This document shows positions 45,318-52,875 of a DNA stretch of 64,000 bases, piece after piece. The DNA comes from Dehalococcoidia bacterium (GTDB lineage Bacteria > Chloroflexota > Dehalococcoidia > Lucifugimonadales > Australimonadaceae): the NCBI GenBank assembly GCA_022820645.1, contig JAJEFD010000013.1, forward strand, positions 135,308 through 199,307. Reading direction: 5' to 3'. How positions within the stretch are numbered: the first letter of the stretch is position 1; each line of letters begins with the position of its first letter. The notes under the pieces are model-generated. The model had not been told where the DNA came from. It did no database searches and was given only the letters and a program-made list of their open reading frames with translations. A program made the translations under genes and the position numbers.

Positions 45318-46106
45318 CTAGCGGCCCGGGAAGTTCGGGGGGCGCTTCTCCCTGAACGAGCGCACGCCTTCCAGGAAGTCCTCGCTCGCCTCGACGCGGT
45401 CGAGCGCCCGCAGGCGCTCTTCCGGCACCTGGTCCGCCGCGCCGAACTCCAGCAGGTCGCGTATCACCTGCTTGTGCGTCCGGTGCGACACCGGCGAGAG
45501 CGACGCGATCTCCTCCGCGAGCGCCCGCGCCTCGTCCATGAGCGCATCGCCGTCCACCATGACGCTGACGACGCCCGTTGCGAGCGCGCGTTCCGCCGGG
45601 ATCATGCGCCCCGTCAGCATGAGGTAGGCCGTGTCGCCCGGCCCCGCGAGGCGCAGCAGGCGGTCGATGTGCCCGTGTGATACGCCGATGCCACGCTTGG
45701 CGGCGGGGAGCCCGAACTGTGCGTCCGCCGAGGCGATGCGCACGTCGGCGTACAGCGCAAGCTCAAGCCCGCCGCCGAGGCAGTAGCCGCGTATCGCGGC
45801 GATGGTCGGCTTGGAGAGCGCGTTGAGCGCGTCGCAGGCGGCGTGCACGGCCTCCCTGTAGTTTCGGGCGCGGTCGGGCGTGCTGCGCGTCTCCTCGAAG
45901 TCCTTGATGTCCGCTCCCGCCGAGAACGCCTTCTCTCCCGCTCCCGTCAGCAGCACCGCCCGCACCGTATCGTCGGCATCCACCTCGGCGAGGAACTCCG
46001 GAAGGCGCAGCCACATGTCGTAGGAGATGGCGTTCCGCTGCTCCGGGCGGTTCAGCGTCAGCGTCGCGACCGCGCCGTCGCGCTCCAGCAGTAACTCGTC
46101 GCTCAC
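45318..46106 (-). CDS. Enoyl-CoA hydratase/isomerase family protein
   Basis: A 262-residue crotonase-fold protein. The oxyanion-hole blocks AFSAGADIKDF and IRGYCLGGGLELALYADVRI are intact. The first catalytic glutamate (in GGGLELA) is present, but at the second site the usual PE is replaced (FGLPAAKRGIG), so a normal hydratase mechanism is doubtful and another acyl-CoA reaction is possible. The start is a GTG at 46106, four bases after the coxG stop. Its placement with coxG links it to the molybdenum hydroxylase locus. Confidence 0.85.
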   Translation of the reverse strand: MSDELLLERDGAVATLTLNRPEQRNAISYDMWLRLPEFLAEVDADDTVRAVLLTGAGEKAFSAGADIKDFEETRSTPDRARNYREAVHAACDALNALSKPTIAAIRGYCLGGGLELALYADVRIASADAQFGLPAAKRGIGVSHGHIDRLLRLAGPGDTAYLMLTGRMIPAERALATGVVSVMVDGDALMDEARALAEEIASLSPVSHRTHKQVIRDLLEFGAADQVPEERLRALDRVEASEDFLEGVRSFREKRPPNFPGR

Positions 46107-46110
46107 AGCG

Positions 46111-46551
46111 TCATCCCTCCGCCGCCTTCGCGCGCAGGCACTCGAAGAAGCGGTCGATCTGCGTCTTCGCCACGGTGCCCATGAGGCGTTGGCCGACCCG
46201 CGCGAGCACGCCGGTGACCTGCACGTCGCCTTCGAAACTCAGCCCCGTGGCGTCCCCGTCATCCGCGAGCGCCAGCGAGCCGCTGCCCCGAATCTCGGTC
46301 CGAGCGCCGGAGCCCTCGACCGTCATGCGGTAGGACTCGGGCTCGACCACGTCGGTGATGGCGAGCGTGCCCTTGTACGAGCCTGAGACGATGCCGACGC
46401 GCACCGACAGTTCGATCTCGTAGCGGTCGCCGCCGAGCGGCGTGAACGAGCCGACGCCGGGGATGCACGCGCCAACGGCTGCTGTGTCCATCAGCGTCTG
46501 CCAGAGGCGCTCCCTGGGGACGTCGAAACGGTACGCTCCACTCAGCTTCAC
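46111..46551 (-). CDS. coxG: CoxG-type SRPBCC protein
   Basis: A 146-residue protein of the CO dehydrogenase subunit G family. It begins KLSGAYRFDVPRERLWQTLM and contains AACIPGV-like VGACIPGVGSF and GSYKGTLAITDV, the normal core of this lipid-binding-like fold. In Oligotropha, CoxG helps to anchor CO dehydrogenase to the membrane. It starts at a GTG (46551) with GAGGAAG upstream, and an extended -10 TGCTATAGT lies about 30 bases further up. It diverges from coxS. Confidence 0.88.
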   Translation of the reverse strand: MKLSGAYRFDVPRERLWQTLMDTAAVGACIPGVGSFTPLGGDRYEIELSVRVGIVSGSYKGTLAITDVVEPESYRMTVEGSGARTEIRGSGSLALADDGDATGLSFEGDVQVTGVLARVGQRLMGTVAKTQIDRFFECLRAKAAEG

Positions 46552-46657
46552 GGGCCTTCCTCGCGGGGTGGTGCGTCCACTATAGCAGCGCCGGAACGGG
46601 CCGGGCGTCGGTGCATCGTTCCGTCGATCTGACGCCGGACGTTACGTATCCCGCCGA

Positions 46658-46685
46658 TTGACAAACCCGCACTGTCAGATACCCT
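46658..46685 (+). promoter_or_regulatory. Candidate promoter of coxSLMDE
   Basis: TTGACA (46658-46663) and TACCCT (46680-46685) are 16 bases apart. A GC hairpin (CGCGCG-TTGG-CGCGCG, near 46703-46720) lies in the leader before the AGGAGGAGGT Shine-Dalgarno of coxS. Confidence 0.5.
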
Positions 46686-46775
46686 TGCGCCGCGCAAGGT
46701 GCACGCGCGCGTTGGCGCGCGCAGAGCGTGTGTGCGTAACCCAACGCGGCCATGCGGTCGAGGAGGAGGTTGGCT

Positions 46776-47249
46776 GTGACAGTTCCTGTCGAGATCACCA
46801 TCAACGGGAAGGCCTGCGCCGGAGAGGTGGAGGAGCGGCAGTTGCTCGTCCACTTCATCCGGGAGAACGCGGGGCTGACCGGGACGAAAGTGGGGTGCGA
46901 CACCAGCCAGTGCGGCACGTGCACCGTGCAGCTGGACGGCGTCTCAGCCAAGTCGTGTACGGTGCTCACCGTGCAGGCCTCGGGCTCCTCGGTCACGACG
47001 ATCGAGGGCATCTCCGACGGCGTCGACCTGCACCCGCTCCAGGAGGCGTTCTGGAACAACCACGGGCTGCAGTGCGGCTTCTGCACGCCGGGCATGATCA
47101 TGGCGGCGAGCGAGTTGCTCCGCAACAACCCTTCCCCGACACGCGAGGAGATACGCCACGGGTTGGAGGGGAACATCTGCCGCTGCACCGGTTATCAGAA
47201 CATCGTGAGCGCCGTCGAGGACGCCGCCGGCAAAATGGGAGGGAGGTAA
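46776..47249 (+). CDS. coxS: Molybdenum hydroxylase small subunit, two 2Fe-2S clusters
   Basis: A 157-residue iron-sulfur subunit of the CO dehydrogenase/xanthine oxidase family. The plant-type cluster is in [12 protein letters not shown] with an upstream-to-downstream cysteine in KSCTV. The second cluster is in QCGFCTPGM and [12 protein letters not shown] chose the GTG at 46776, directly after AGGAGGAGGT; an ATG at 46752 lies before that site. It passes electrons from the molybdenum centre to FAD. Order is S-L-M. Confidence 0.92.
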   Translation: MTVPVEITINGKACAGEVEERQLLVHFIRENAGLTGTKVGCDTSQCGTCTVQLDGVSAKSCTVLTVQASGSSVTTIEGISDGVDLHPLQEAFWNNHGLQCGFCTPGMIMAASELLRNNPSPTREEIRHGLEGNICRCTGYQNIVSAVEDAAGKMGGR

Positions 47250-47252
47250 GCC

Positions 47253-49607
47253 ATGACCACTCGGATATTCGGTTCCGGTATCCGCCGTCGTGAGGACCCC
47301 CGGCTCATCACCGGTCGGGCGTCGTACACCGACGACATCAAGCTGCCGGGGATGCTCCACGCGGCCATCCTCCGCAGCCCCTACGCCCACGCGAACATCA
47401 GGTCGGTCGACGCGAGCGGAGCGGCAGGCCAGCCCGGCGTCGTCGCCGTCTACACCGGCGAGGACACGGACGGCGTGCTGAACGGGCTCCCCTGCGCGTG
47501 GCTGATCCCCGGCTCCGACCTGAAGACGCCCGCGCACCCGCCCGTCGCGAAGGACAAGGTCCGCTACGTCGGCGACGCCGTCGCGGTGGTCGTTGCGGAG
47601 TCGCGCTACCAGGCCGAGGACGCGCTGGAGCACATCGCCGTCGACTACGAGCCGCTCGACGTCGTCATCAACCCGAAGGCTGCAGCGCAGGACGGCGCGC
47701 CGCAGATCCATGAGGACGTTCCGAACAACATCGCGTTCACCTGGGCGCTCGCGGGAGGCGACACGGATGCAGCGTTCGCGGATGCGGCGGTCACCGTCGG
47801 CGACACCATCACGCTCCAGCGGCTCATCGCGAACCCGATGGAGCCGCGCTCGGCGCTCGCGCAGTGGAGCGCCGCCACCGGCGAGCTGACGCTCTGGAAC
47901 ACGTCGCAGAACCCGCACATCGCGCGGTTCCTGACCTGTGTCGTGACCGGCGTGCCGGAGCACAAGATACGCGTCATCGCGCCTGAGGTCGGCGGCGGGT
48001 TCGGGAGCAAGATCCCGTACTACGCCGACGAGGCCATCACCGCGTTCTGCTCGATGAAGCTGGGCGTTCCGGTGAAGTGGACCGAGACGCGCAGCGAGAA
48101 CTACCTGATCACGACGCAGGGCCGCGACCACATCGAAGAGGTGGAGATGGCGGCCACGAGCGACGGCGTCATCACCGGCCTCCGCACCACCGTCTACGCG
48201 GGCCTGGGAGGCTACCTCTCGACCGCGAGTCCCGGCGTCCCCACCATCCTGCACGGGCTGATGTACTCCGGCCCGTACAACATCCCCAACATCAGCGGGA
48301 CGGTCTACGGTGTGTTCAACAACGGCTGTCCGGTGGACGCCTACCGCGGCGCAGGACGCCCGGAGGCCACGACGCTCATCGAGCGCCTCGTCGACCTGGT
48401 CGCCGCGGCGGTCGGACAGGACCCGGCGGAGGTGCGCCGCAAGAACCTCATCCCGAAGTTCGAGAACGGCCACGACGTCGCCACCGGCATCACCTACGAC
48501 AGCGGCGACTACGAGTCCGCGCTGGACTCCTGCCTGAGCGCGGCGGGCTACGAGGCGCTGCGCGCAGAGCAGGCGCAGGCAAGAGCAGATGGCCGCTGCG
48601 TCGGCATCGGCGTCTCTTCCTACGTCGAGATATGCGGTCTCGGGCCGTCGCAGGTGGCGGGCGCGGTCGGCTTCCAGGGCGGGCTGTGGGAGAGCGCCAT
48701 CATCCGCTTCTACCCCACGGGCAAGGTGAACGTCATGGTCGGCTCGTCGCCGCACGGACAGGGCGAGGAGACCACGTTCGCCCAGATCGTCGCGGGCGAG
48801 GTCGGCGTCGACGTCGACGACGTCGAGGTGCTCCACGGCGACACGGACAACACCCCGATGGGGTGGGGCACGTACGGCAGCCGCACCACGGCGGTGTCCG
48901 GAGCGGCTATCGCGGTCGCCGCGCGCAAGATCAAGGAGAAATCGCGGGCGCTCGCAGCGCACCTGCTCGAGGCCGCGCCCGAGGACATCGAGTACGAGGA
49001 CGGACGCTTCTTCGTGCGCGGGTCGCCCGACCAGCACAAGACGATCCAGGACATCGCGCTCATGGCCAACGTCGCCTGGAACATGCCGGAGGGCATGGAG
49101 CCGGGGCTGGAGGCGAGCGCGTTCTACGACCCGCCGAACTTCACCTACCCGTTCGGCGCGCACGTCGCCGTCGTGGAGGTGGATCCGGAGACGGGCCACA
49201 TCGACCTCCAGCGCTACGTTGCAGTGGACGACTGCGGCGTGCAGATCAACCCGATGATCGTGGAGGGACAGGTGCACGGCGGTGTCGTGCAGGGCGTCGG
49301 CCCCGCGCTCTGGGAAGGCGCGGTCTACGACGACGACGGCCAGCTCGTAACGGGCTCGATGCTCGACTACGCGCTGCCCCGCGCGGACCTGCTGCCGGAG
49401 ATCGAGGTCCACTCCAACTCGACGCCGTCGCCGCACCACCCGCTGGGCGTGAAGGGAATCGGCGAGGCGGGCACCATCGCGTCCACCCCCACCGTCTACA
49501 ACGCGGTGATGGACGCGCTGCGCCCGCTGGGCGTTACCCGCGTAGACATGCCGTTGACGCCGGAGAAGGTCTGGCGCGCGATCAACGACGCACGGAACGG
49601 AGGCTAG
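47253..49607 (+). CDS. coxL: Molybdenum hydroxylase large subunit (form II CoxL-like)
   Basis: The 784-residue subunit that holds molybdopterin cytosine dinucleotide. It begins with GIRRREDPRLITGRASYTDD. The active-site loop is AYRGAGR at residues 363-369, which marks form II; true CO dehydrogenases of form I have AYXCSFR. EVGGGFGSK, GSSPHGQGEETTFAQI and the late GVKGIGEAGTI with the catalytic glutamate are present. The substrate may be CO at low activity, or an N-heterocycle or aldehyde. It overlaps nothing and sits three bases after coxS. Confidence 0.93.
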   Translation: MTTRIFGSGIRRREDPRLITGRASYTDDIKLPGMLHAAILRSPYAHANIRSVDASGAAGQPGVVAVYTGEDTDGVLNGLPCAWLIPGSDLKTPAHPPVAKDKVRYVGDAVAVVVAESRYQAEDALEHIAVDYEPLDVVINPKAAAQDGAPQIHEDVPNNIAFTWALAGGDTDAAFADAAVTVGDTITLQRLIANPMEPRSALAQWSAATGELTLWNTSQNPHIARFLTCVVTGVPEHKIRVIAPEVGGGFGSKIPYYADEAITAFCSMKLGVPVKWTETRSENYLITTQGRDHIEEVEMAATSDGVITGLRTTVYAGLGGYLSTASPGVPTILHGLMYSGPYNIPNISGTVYGVFNNGCPVDAYRGAGRPEATTLIERLVDLVAAAVGQDPAEVRRKNLIPKFENGHDVATGITYDSGDYESALDSCLSAAGYEALRAEQAQARADGRCVGIGVSSYVEICGLGPSQVAGAVGFQGGLWESAIIRFYPTGKVNVMVGSSPHGQGEETTFAQIVAGEVGVDVDDVEVLHGDTDNTPMGWGTYGSRTTAVSGAAIAVAARKIKEKSRALAAHLLEAAPEDIEYEDGRFFVRGSPDQHKTIQDIALMANVAWNMPEGMEPGLEASAFYDPPNFTYPFGAHVAVVEVDPETGHIDLQRYVAVDDCGVQINPMIVEGQVHGGVVQGVGPALWEGAVYDDDGQLVTGSMLDYALPRADLLPEIEVHSNSTPSPHHPLGVKGIGEAGTIASTPTVYNAVMDALRPLGVTRVDMPLTPEKVWRAINDARNGG

Positions 49608-49610
49608 GCC

Positions 49611-50477
49611 ATGTTTCCAGCACAACTGACTTACCACCGTGCAGGCTCGGTAGCCGAAGCGGTGCAGCTGCTCTCGGACAACGAGGGTGCGAAACTCTTG
49701 GCGGGCGGGCACAGCCTCCTCCCGTTGATGAAGCTGCGGCTCGCGGCGCCAGCCGTGCTCGTGGACATCGGGCGCATCGAGGCGCTCAAGGGCATCTCCG
49801 CGAGCGACGGAGGCATCACCATCGGCGCTCTGACGACGCACGCCGAGATCGCCTCGTCCGACCTCGTGCAGCAGAACGCTCCGGTGCTCGCCGAGGCCGC
49901 CGCGCTCGTCGGCGACCCGGCGGTGCGCAACCGTGGCACGATCGGCGGGAGCGTCTCGCACGCCGACCCGGCGTCCGACCAGCCGACCGTGCTCACGGCG
50001 CTGGGCGCGACGTTCAACGTGACGGGGCCGGGCGGCGACCGCAGCATCGCTGCGGCCGACTTCGCAACCGGCCTGCTGGAGAACGCGCTGAACGACAACG
50101 AGGTCCTGACGAGCATCTCGGTGCCATCGGTCCCGTCCGGCGCAGGCTCGGCGTACGTCAAGTTCTCGCACCCGGCGTCGCGCTACGCCGTTGTCGGCGC
50201 TGCCGCCATCCTCTCGGTGAGCGGCGGCGCGTGCTCGTCGGCGAGCGTCGCGGTCGGGGGCGTCGAGACGAAACCGGCGCGGGCGTCGTCAGTCGAGGCG
50301 GCGCTGGCGGGCTCGGACCTGGGCGATGCGGCGCTGGACGCAGCCGCTGCGGCGGTTGGGGGCGACCTGAGCGGCGATCCGATGGGCGACGTGTTCGCCT
50401 CCGCCGAGTACCGCAGGGCCATGGCGGCGGTCTACGTGCGCCGGGCGCTCGGCGCGGCAGCGTCCCGGGCGGGCTGA
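49611..50477 (+). CDS. coxM: Molybdenum hydroxylase FAD subunit
   Basis: A 288-residue flavoprotein subunit. The two FAD-binding loops are AGGHSLLPLMKLR (near residues 30-42) and TIGGSVSHADPASD (near 107-120). A C-terminal CO_deh_flav_C domain follows. It hands electrons from the iron-sulfur subunit to an acceptor, probably a quinone. It lies three bases after coxL and completes the S-L-M core of the enzyme. Confidence 0.92.
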   Translation: MFPAQLTYHRAGSVAEAVQLLSDNEGAKLLAGGHSLLPLMKLRLAAPAVLVDIGRIEALKGISASDGGITIGALTTHAEIASSDLVQQNAPVLAEAAALVGDPAVRNRGTIGGSVSHADPASDQPTVLTALGATFNVTGPGGDRSIAAADFATGLLENALNDNEVLTSISVPSVPSGAGSAYVKFSHPASRYAVVGAAAILSVSGGACSSASVAVGGVETKPARASSVEAALAGSDLGDAALDAAAAAVGGDLSGDPMGDVFASAEYRRAMAAVYVRRALGAAASRAG

Positions 50478-50496
50478 CCGCCCCGCCCCAGGGCGA

Positions 50497-50517
50497 GTCA
50501 TGTTGAGCGAAGCCGAA
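50497..50517 (+). repeat. Dispersed repeat containing the coxD start codon
   Basis: Reads GTCATGTTGAGCGAAGCCGA and one further A. It differs by one base from the copy at 51469. The ATG inside it (50500) is the first in-frame start of coxD. Confidence 0.75.
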
Positions 50518-51447
50518 ACGCGCTCAAACTCCGTGCCCGCATCCGTCGACGAGTTGCAGCAGGCGCTGCGCGGCGAGATGTACGTCGCCGACCGCGCGCT
50601 CGCGATGTCGGTCTACCTCGCGCTGACGCTGAAGCGCCCGCTCTTCCTCGAGGGCGAAGCGGGCGTCGGCAAGACGGAGATCGCCAAGGTGCTGGCGTCG
50701 GCGCTGGGCGCACGCCTCATCCGGCTCCAGTGCTACGAGGGGCTGGACGTGAGCCAGGCCGTCTACGAGTGGAACTACTCGCGGCAACTGCTGCACATCC
50801 GGCTGCTGGAGGCGTCAGGCAACGTCGACCGCGCGGCGGCGGAACGCGAGCTGTTCAGCGAGGAGTTCCTCATCAAGCGGCCACTCCTGCAGGCGCTCGA
50901 CGGGAGCGAGGGCCCGGTGGTGCTCCTGATCGACGAGCTGGACAGGGCCGACGAGGAGTTCGAGGGCTACCTGCTCGAGATGCTCTCCGACTTTCAGATC
51001 ACGATACCGGAGGTCGGCACGTACACGGCGGACGAGCCGCCCGTCGTCGTTATCACGTCGAACCGGACGCGCGAGATACACGACGCGCTCAAGCGCCGCT
51101 GCCTCTACTACTGGATCGACTACCCCGACCTCGACAAGGAGACGCAGATCGTGCGGAGCAAGGTGCCGCAGGCGTCGCAGAAGCTCGCGGGACAGGTCGC
51201 CTCGTTCGTCCAGGAACTGCGCGGCACGGAGCTGTACAAGGTGCCCGGGGTCGCGGAGACGCTCGACTGGACGGCGGCGCTCGTGAGCCTGAACGAGACC
51301 GAACTCAACGCAGACGTTATCGACGACACGCTTGGCATCATGCTGAAGTACCGCGAGGACGTGCAGGCGGTGCGCGGCGAGCAGACGCGCGCGCTGCTGA
51401 ACCGCGCGATGCACCGCGGCACGCAGCGCGGAGGCAGGCGTGGCTGA
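50500..51447 (+). CDS. coxD: MoxR-family AAA+ ATPase (CoxD-like)
   Basis: A 315-residue ATPase. Walker A is GEAGVGKT (residues 52-59), Walker B is VLLIDELDRAD (around D145), and VVITSNRTREIHDALKRRCL carries sensor and arginine-finger features. In CO dehydrogenase loci CoxD works with the VWA protein CoxE to build the Mo-Cu-S centre. The start is doubtful: the ATG at 50500 lies in a dispersed repeat with no clear Shine-Dalgarno, and a GTG at codon 12 (before PASVDELQQAL) would begin at the conserved part. Confidence 0.9.
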   Translation: MLSEAETRSNSVPASVDELQQALRGEMYVADRALAMSVYLALTLKRPLFLEGEAGVGKTEIAKVLASALGARLIRLQCYEGLDVSQAVYEWNYSRQLLHIRLLEASGNVDRAAAERELFSEEFLIKRPLLQALDGSEGPVVLLIDELDRADEEFEGYLLEMLSDFQITIPEVGTYTADEPPVVVITSNRTREIHDALKRRCLYYWIDYPDLDKETQIVRSKVPQASQKLAGQVASFVQELRGTELYKVPGVAETLDWTAALVSLNETELNADVIDDTLGIMLKYREDVQAVRGEQTRALLNRAMHRGTQRGGRRG

Positions 51448-51468
51448 CCCCGGCGAAGCCCCTTTGTT

Positions 51469-51496
51469 GTCATGCTGAGCGAAGCCGAAGCATCTC
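51469..51496 (+). repeat. Dispersed repeat containing the coxE start codon
   Basis: Reads GTCATGCTGAGCGAAGCCGA followed by AGCATCTC. Shorter copies occur at 50497, 63746, 63851 and 63980. The ATG at 51472 is in frame with coxE. Confidence 0.8.
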
Positions 51497-52809
51497 TCGG
51501 GGAGGATGGCCACATCCTCGGCAACCTCCTCCTCTTCGGACGGCTGCTCCGGCGGCTCGGCCTCGACGTCCACGTCGGGCGGATGCTCGACGCCATCCGC
51601 GTGCTGGAGGACATCGGCCTCGAACGCAAGGGCGACGTCCGCGCGGCGCTGCGCACGCTGCTCGTGCACCGCAGGGACGACCTGCCGCTGTTCGACGAGG
51701 CGTTCGACGTCTTCTGGCGTCAGCGCAAGGACAGCACCTCGACGATGGACCTGCGCTCAATGGGCGAGCAGCGCCGCTACCGCAGGCCGTCCGCGGGCCC
51801 GCCCACGCCGGGCCGGGAACCAGACGGCTCCGCCGAGCCCGCCGACCCGGACGAGGGTTTCGACCGCGTCGACCTCACCCGCACGTTCAGCGCGCGCGAG
51901 GTGCTGCGCACGCGCGACTTCGCCGAGTTCACGCCGGAAGAGATGCTGGAAGCGCGGCATCTGATGGCCTCGCTCCGGTGGGACCCCGGTCTCAGGCGCA
52001 CGCGGCGCAAGGAAGCGGGGCGAGGGCCGGGGCTGGACGTGCGCCGGACGCTGCGGCACAACGCCCGGTACGGCGGCGAGCTCGTGCGCCTGGAGACGCG
52101 CCGCCGCAAGGAGAAGCCGCGCAGGCTGGTCGTGGTCTGCGACGTGAGCGGCTCCATGGAGCGGTACACGCGGATGCTGCTGCACTTCATCCACAGCCTC
52201 TACGCCGGACTGGACAACCGCATCGAGGCGTTCCTGTTCGCCACGAGGCTCACCCGCATCACGAAGCACCTGGGGCAGCGCGACATCGACCGCGCCGTCT
52301 CGGAGGTGGCGAAGGCGGTGCCGGACTGGTCGGGCGGCACGCGCATCGGCGACGTGCTCAAGGAGTTCAATTTCCGTTGGGCGCGGCGCACGCTCGGCTG
52401 GGGCTCCATCGTGCTCATCGTGTCGGACGGCTGGGACCGCGGCGAACCGGAGCTGCTGGGCCGCGAGATGGCGCGGCTGCAGCGCAGCTGCAACCGGCTG
52501 ATCTGGCTGAACCCGCTGGCGGGCAACGAGGACTACGAGCCGCTCACGGTGGGGATGCAGGCCGCCGCGCCGTACATCGACGACCTCCTGCCGGTGAACA
52601 ACCTCGCGGCGCTGTTCGACCTCGCCGAGCACCTGAACAGCCTCTCGCAGAGCCGCCCGGTGCGCCACCAGCAGCGGGCCTTGCACCCGGAGGAGGAAGC
52701 ACCAGTCGCTGCCACGCCGGCGCAGCAGCAGCGCTCGTGGCACGCGAATGCGAACCCGACCTTCCGGCATCCTATGTGGGGTCGCGGTGAGCCGGGGAAT
52801 GGGGCGTAG
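51472..52809 (+). CDS. coxE: VWA-domain protein CoxE
   Basis: A 445-residue CoxE-family protein. The conserved N-terminal helix region begins at about residue 15 (HILGNLLLFGRLLRRLGLDV). A basic linker precedes the VWA domain, whose MIDAS motif is DVSGS at D224 in VVVCDVSGSMERYTR, with WSGGTRIGDVL and LIVSDGWDRGEPE following. The first seven residues (MLSEAEA) come from a dispersed repeat, with no better in-frame start. It pairs with coxD for maturation of the hydroxylase. Confidence 0.9.
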   Translation: MLSEAEASLGEDGHILGNLLLFGRLLRRLGLDVHVGRMLDAIRVLEDIGLERKGDVRAALRTLLVHRRDDLPLFDEAFDVFWRQRKDSTSTMDLRSMGEQRRYRRPSAGPPTPGREPDGSAEPADPDEGFDRVDLTRTFSAREVLRTRDFAEFTPEEMLEARHLMASLRWDPGLRRTRRKEAGRGPGLDVRRTLRHNARYGGELVRLETRRRKEKPRRLVVVCDVSGSMERYTRMLLHFIHSLYAGLDNRIEAFLFATRLTRITKHLGQRDIDRAVSEVAKAVPDWSGGTRIGDVLKEFNFRWARRTLGWGSIVLIVSDGWDRGEPELLGREMARLQRSCNRLIWLNPLAGNEDYEPLTVGMQAAAPYIDDLLPVNNLAALFDLAEHLNSLSQSRPVRHQQRALHPEEEAPVAATPAQQQRSWHANANPTFRHPMWGRGEPGNGA

Positions 52810-52875
52810 CCGGGTGGGACCTGCTATATCCTCCCGACCCTGTGCAGCCGCTGACGCATTGAGGGCGCCCACAGG

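Noticed and set aside
45318-46106. A normal enoyl-CoA hydratase assignment
   Set aside because: One of the two catalytic glutamates is replaced, so only the family is named.
46944-50171. A 1,075-codon open frame antisense to coxS-L-M
   Set aside because: Same reason: a shadow of the GC-rich third codon positions of the cox genes.
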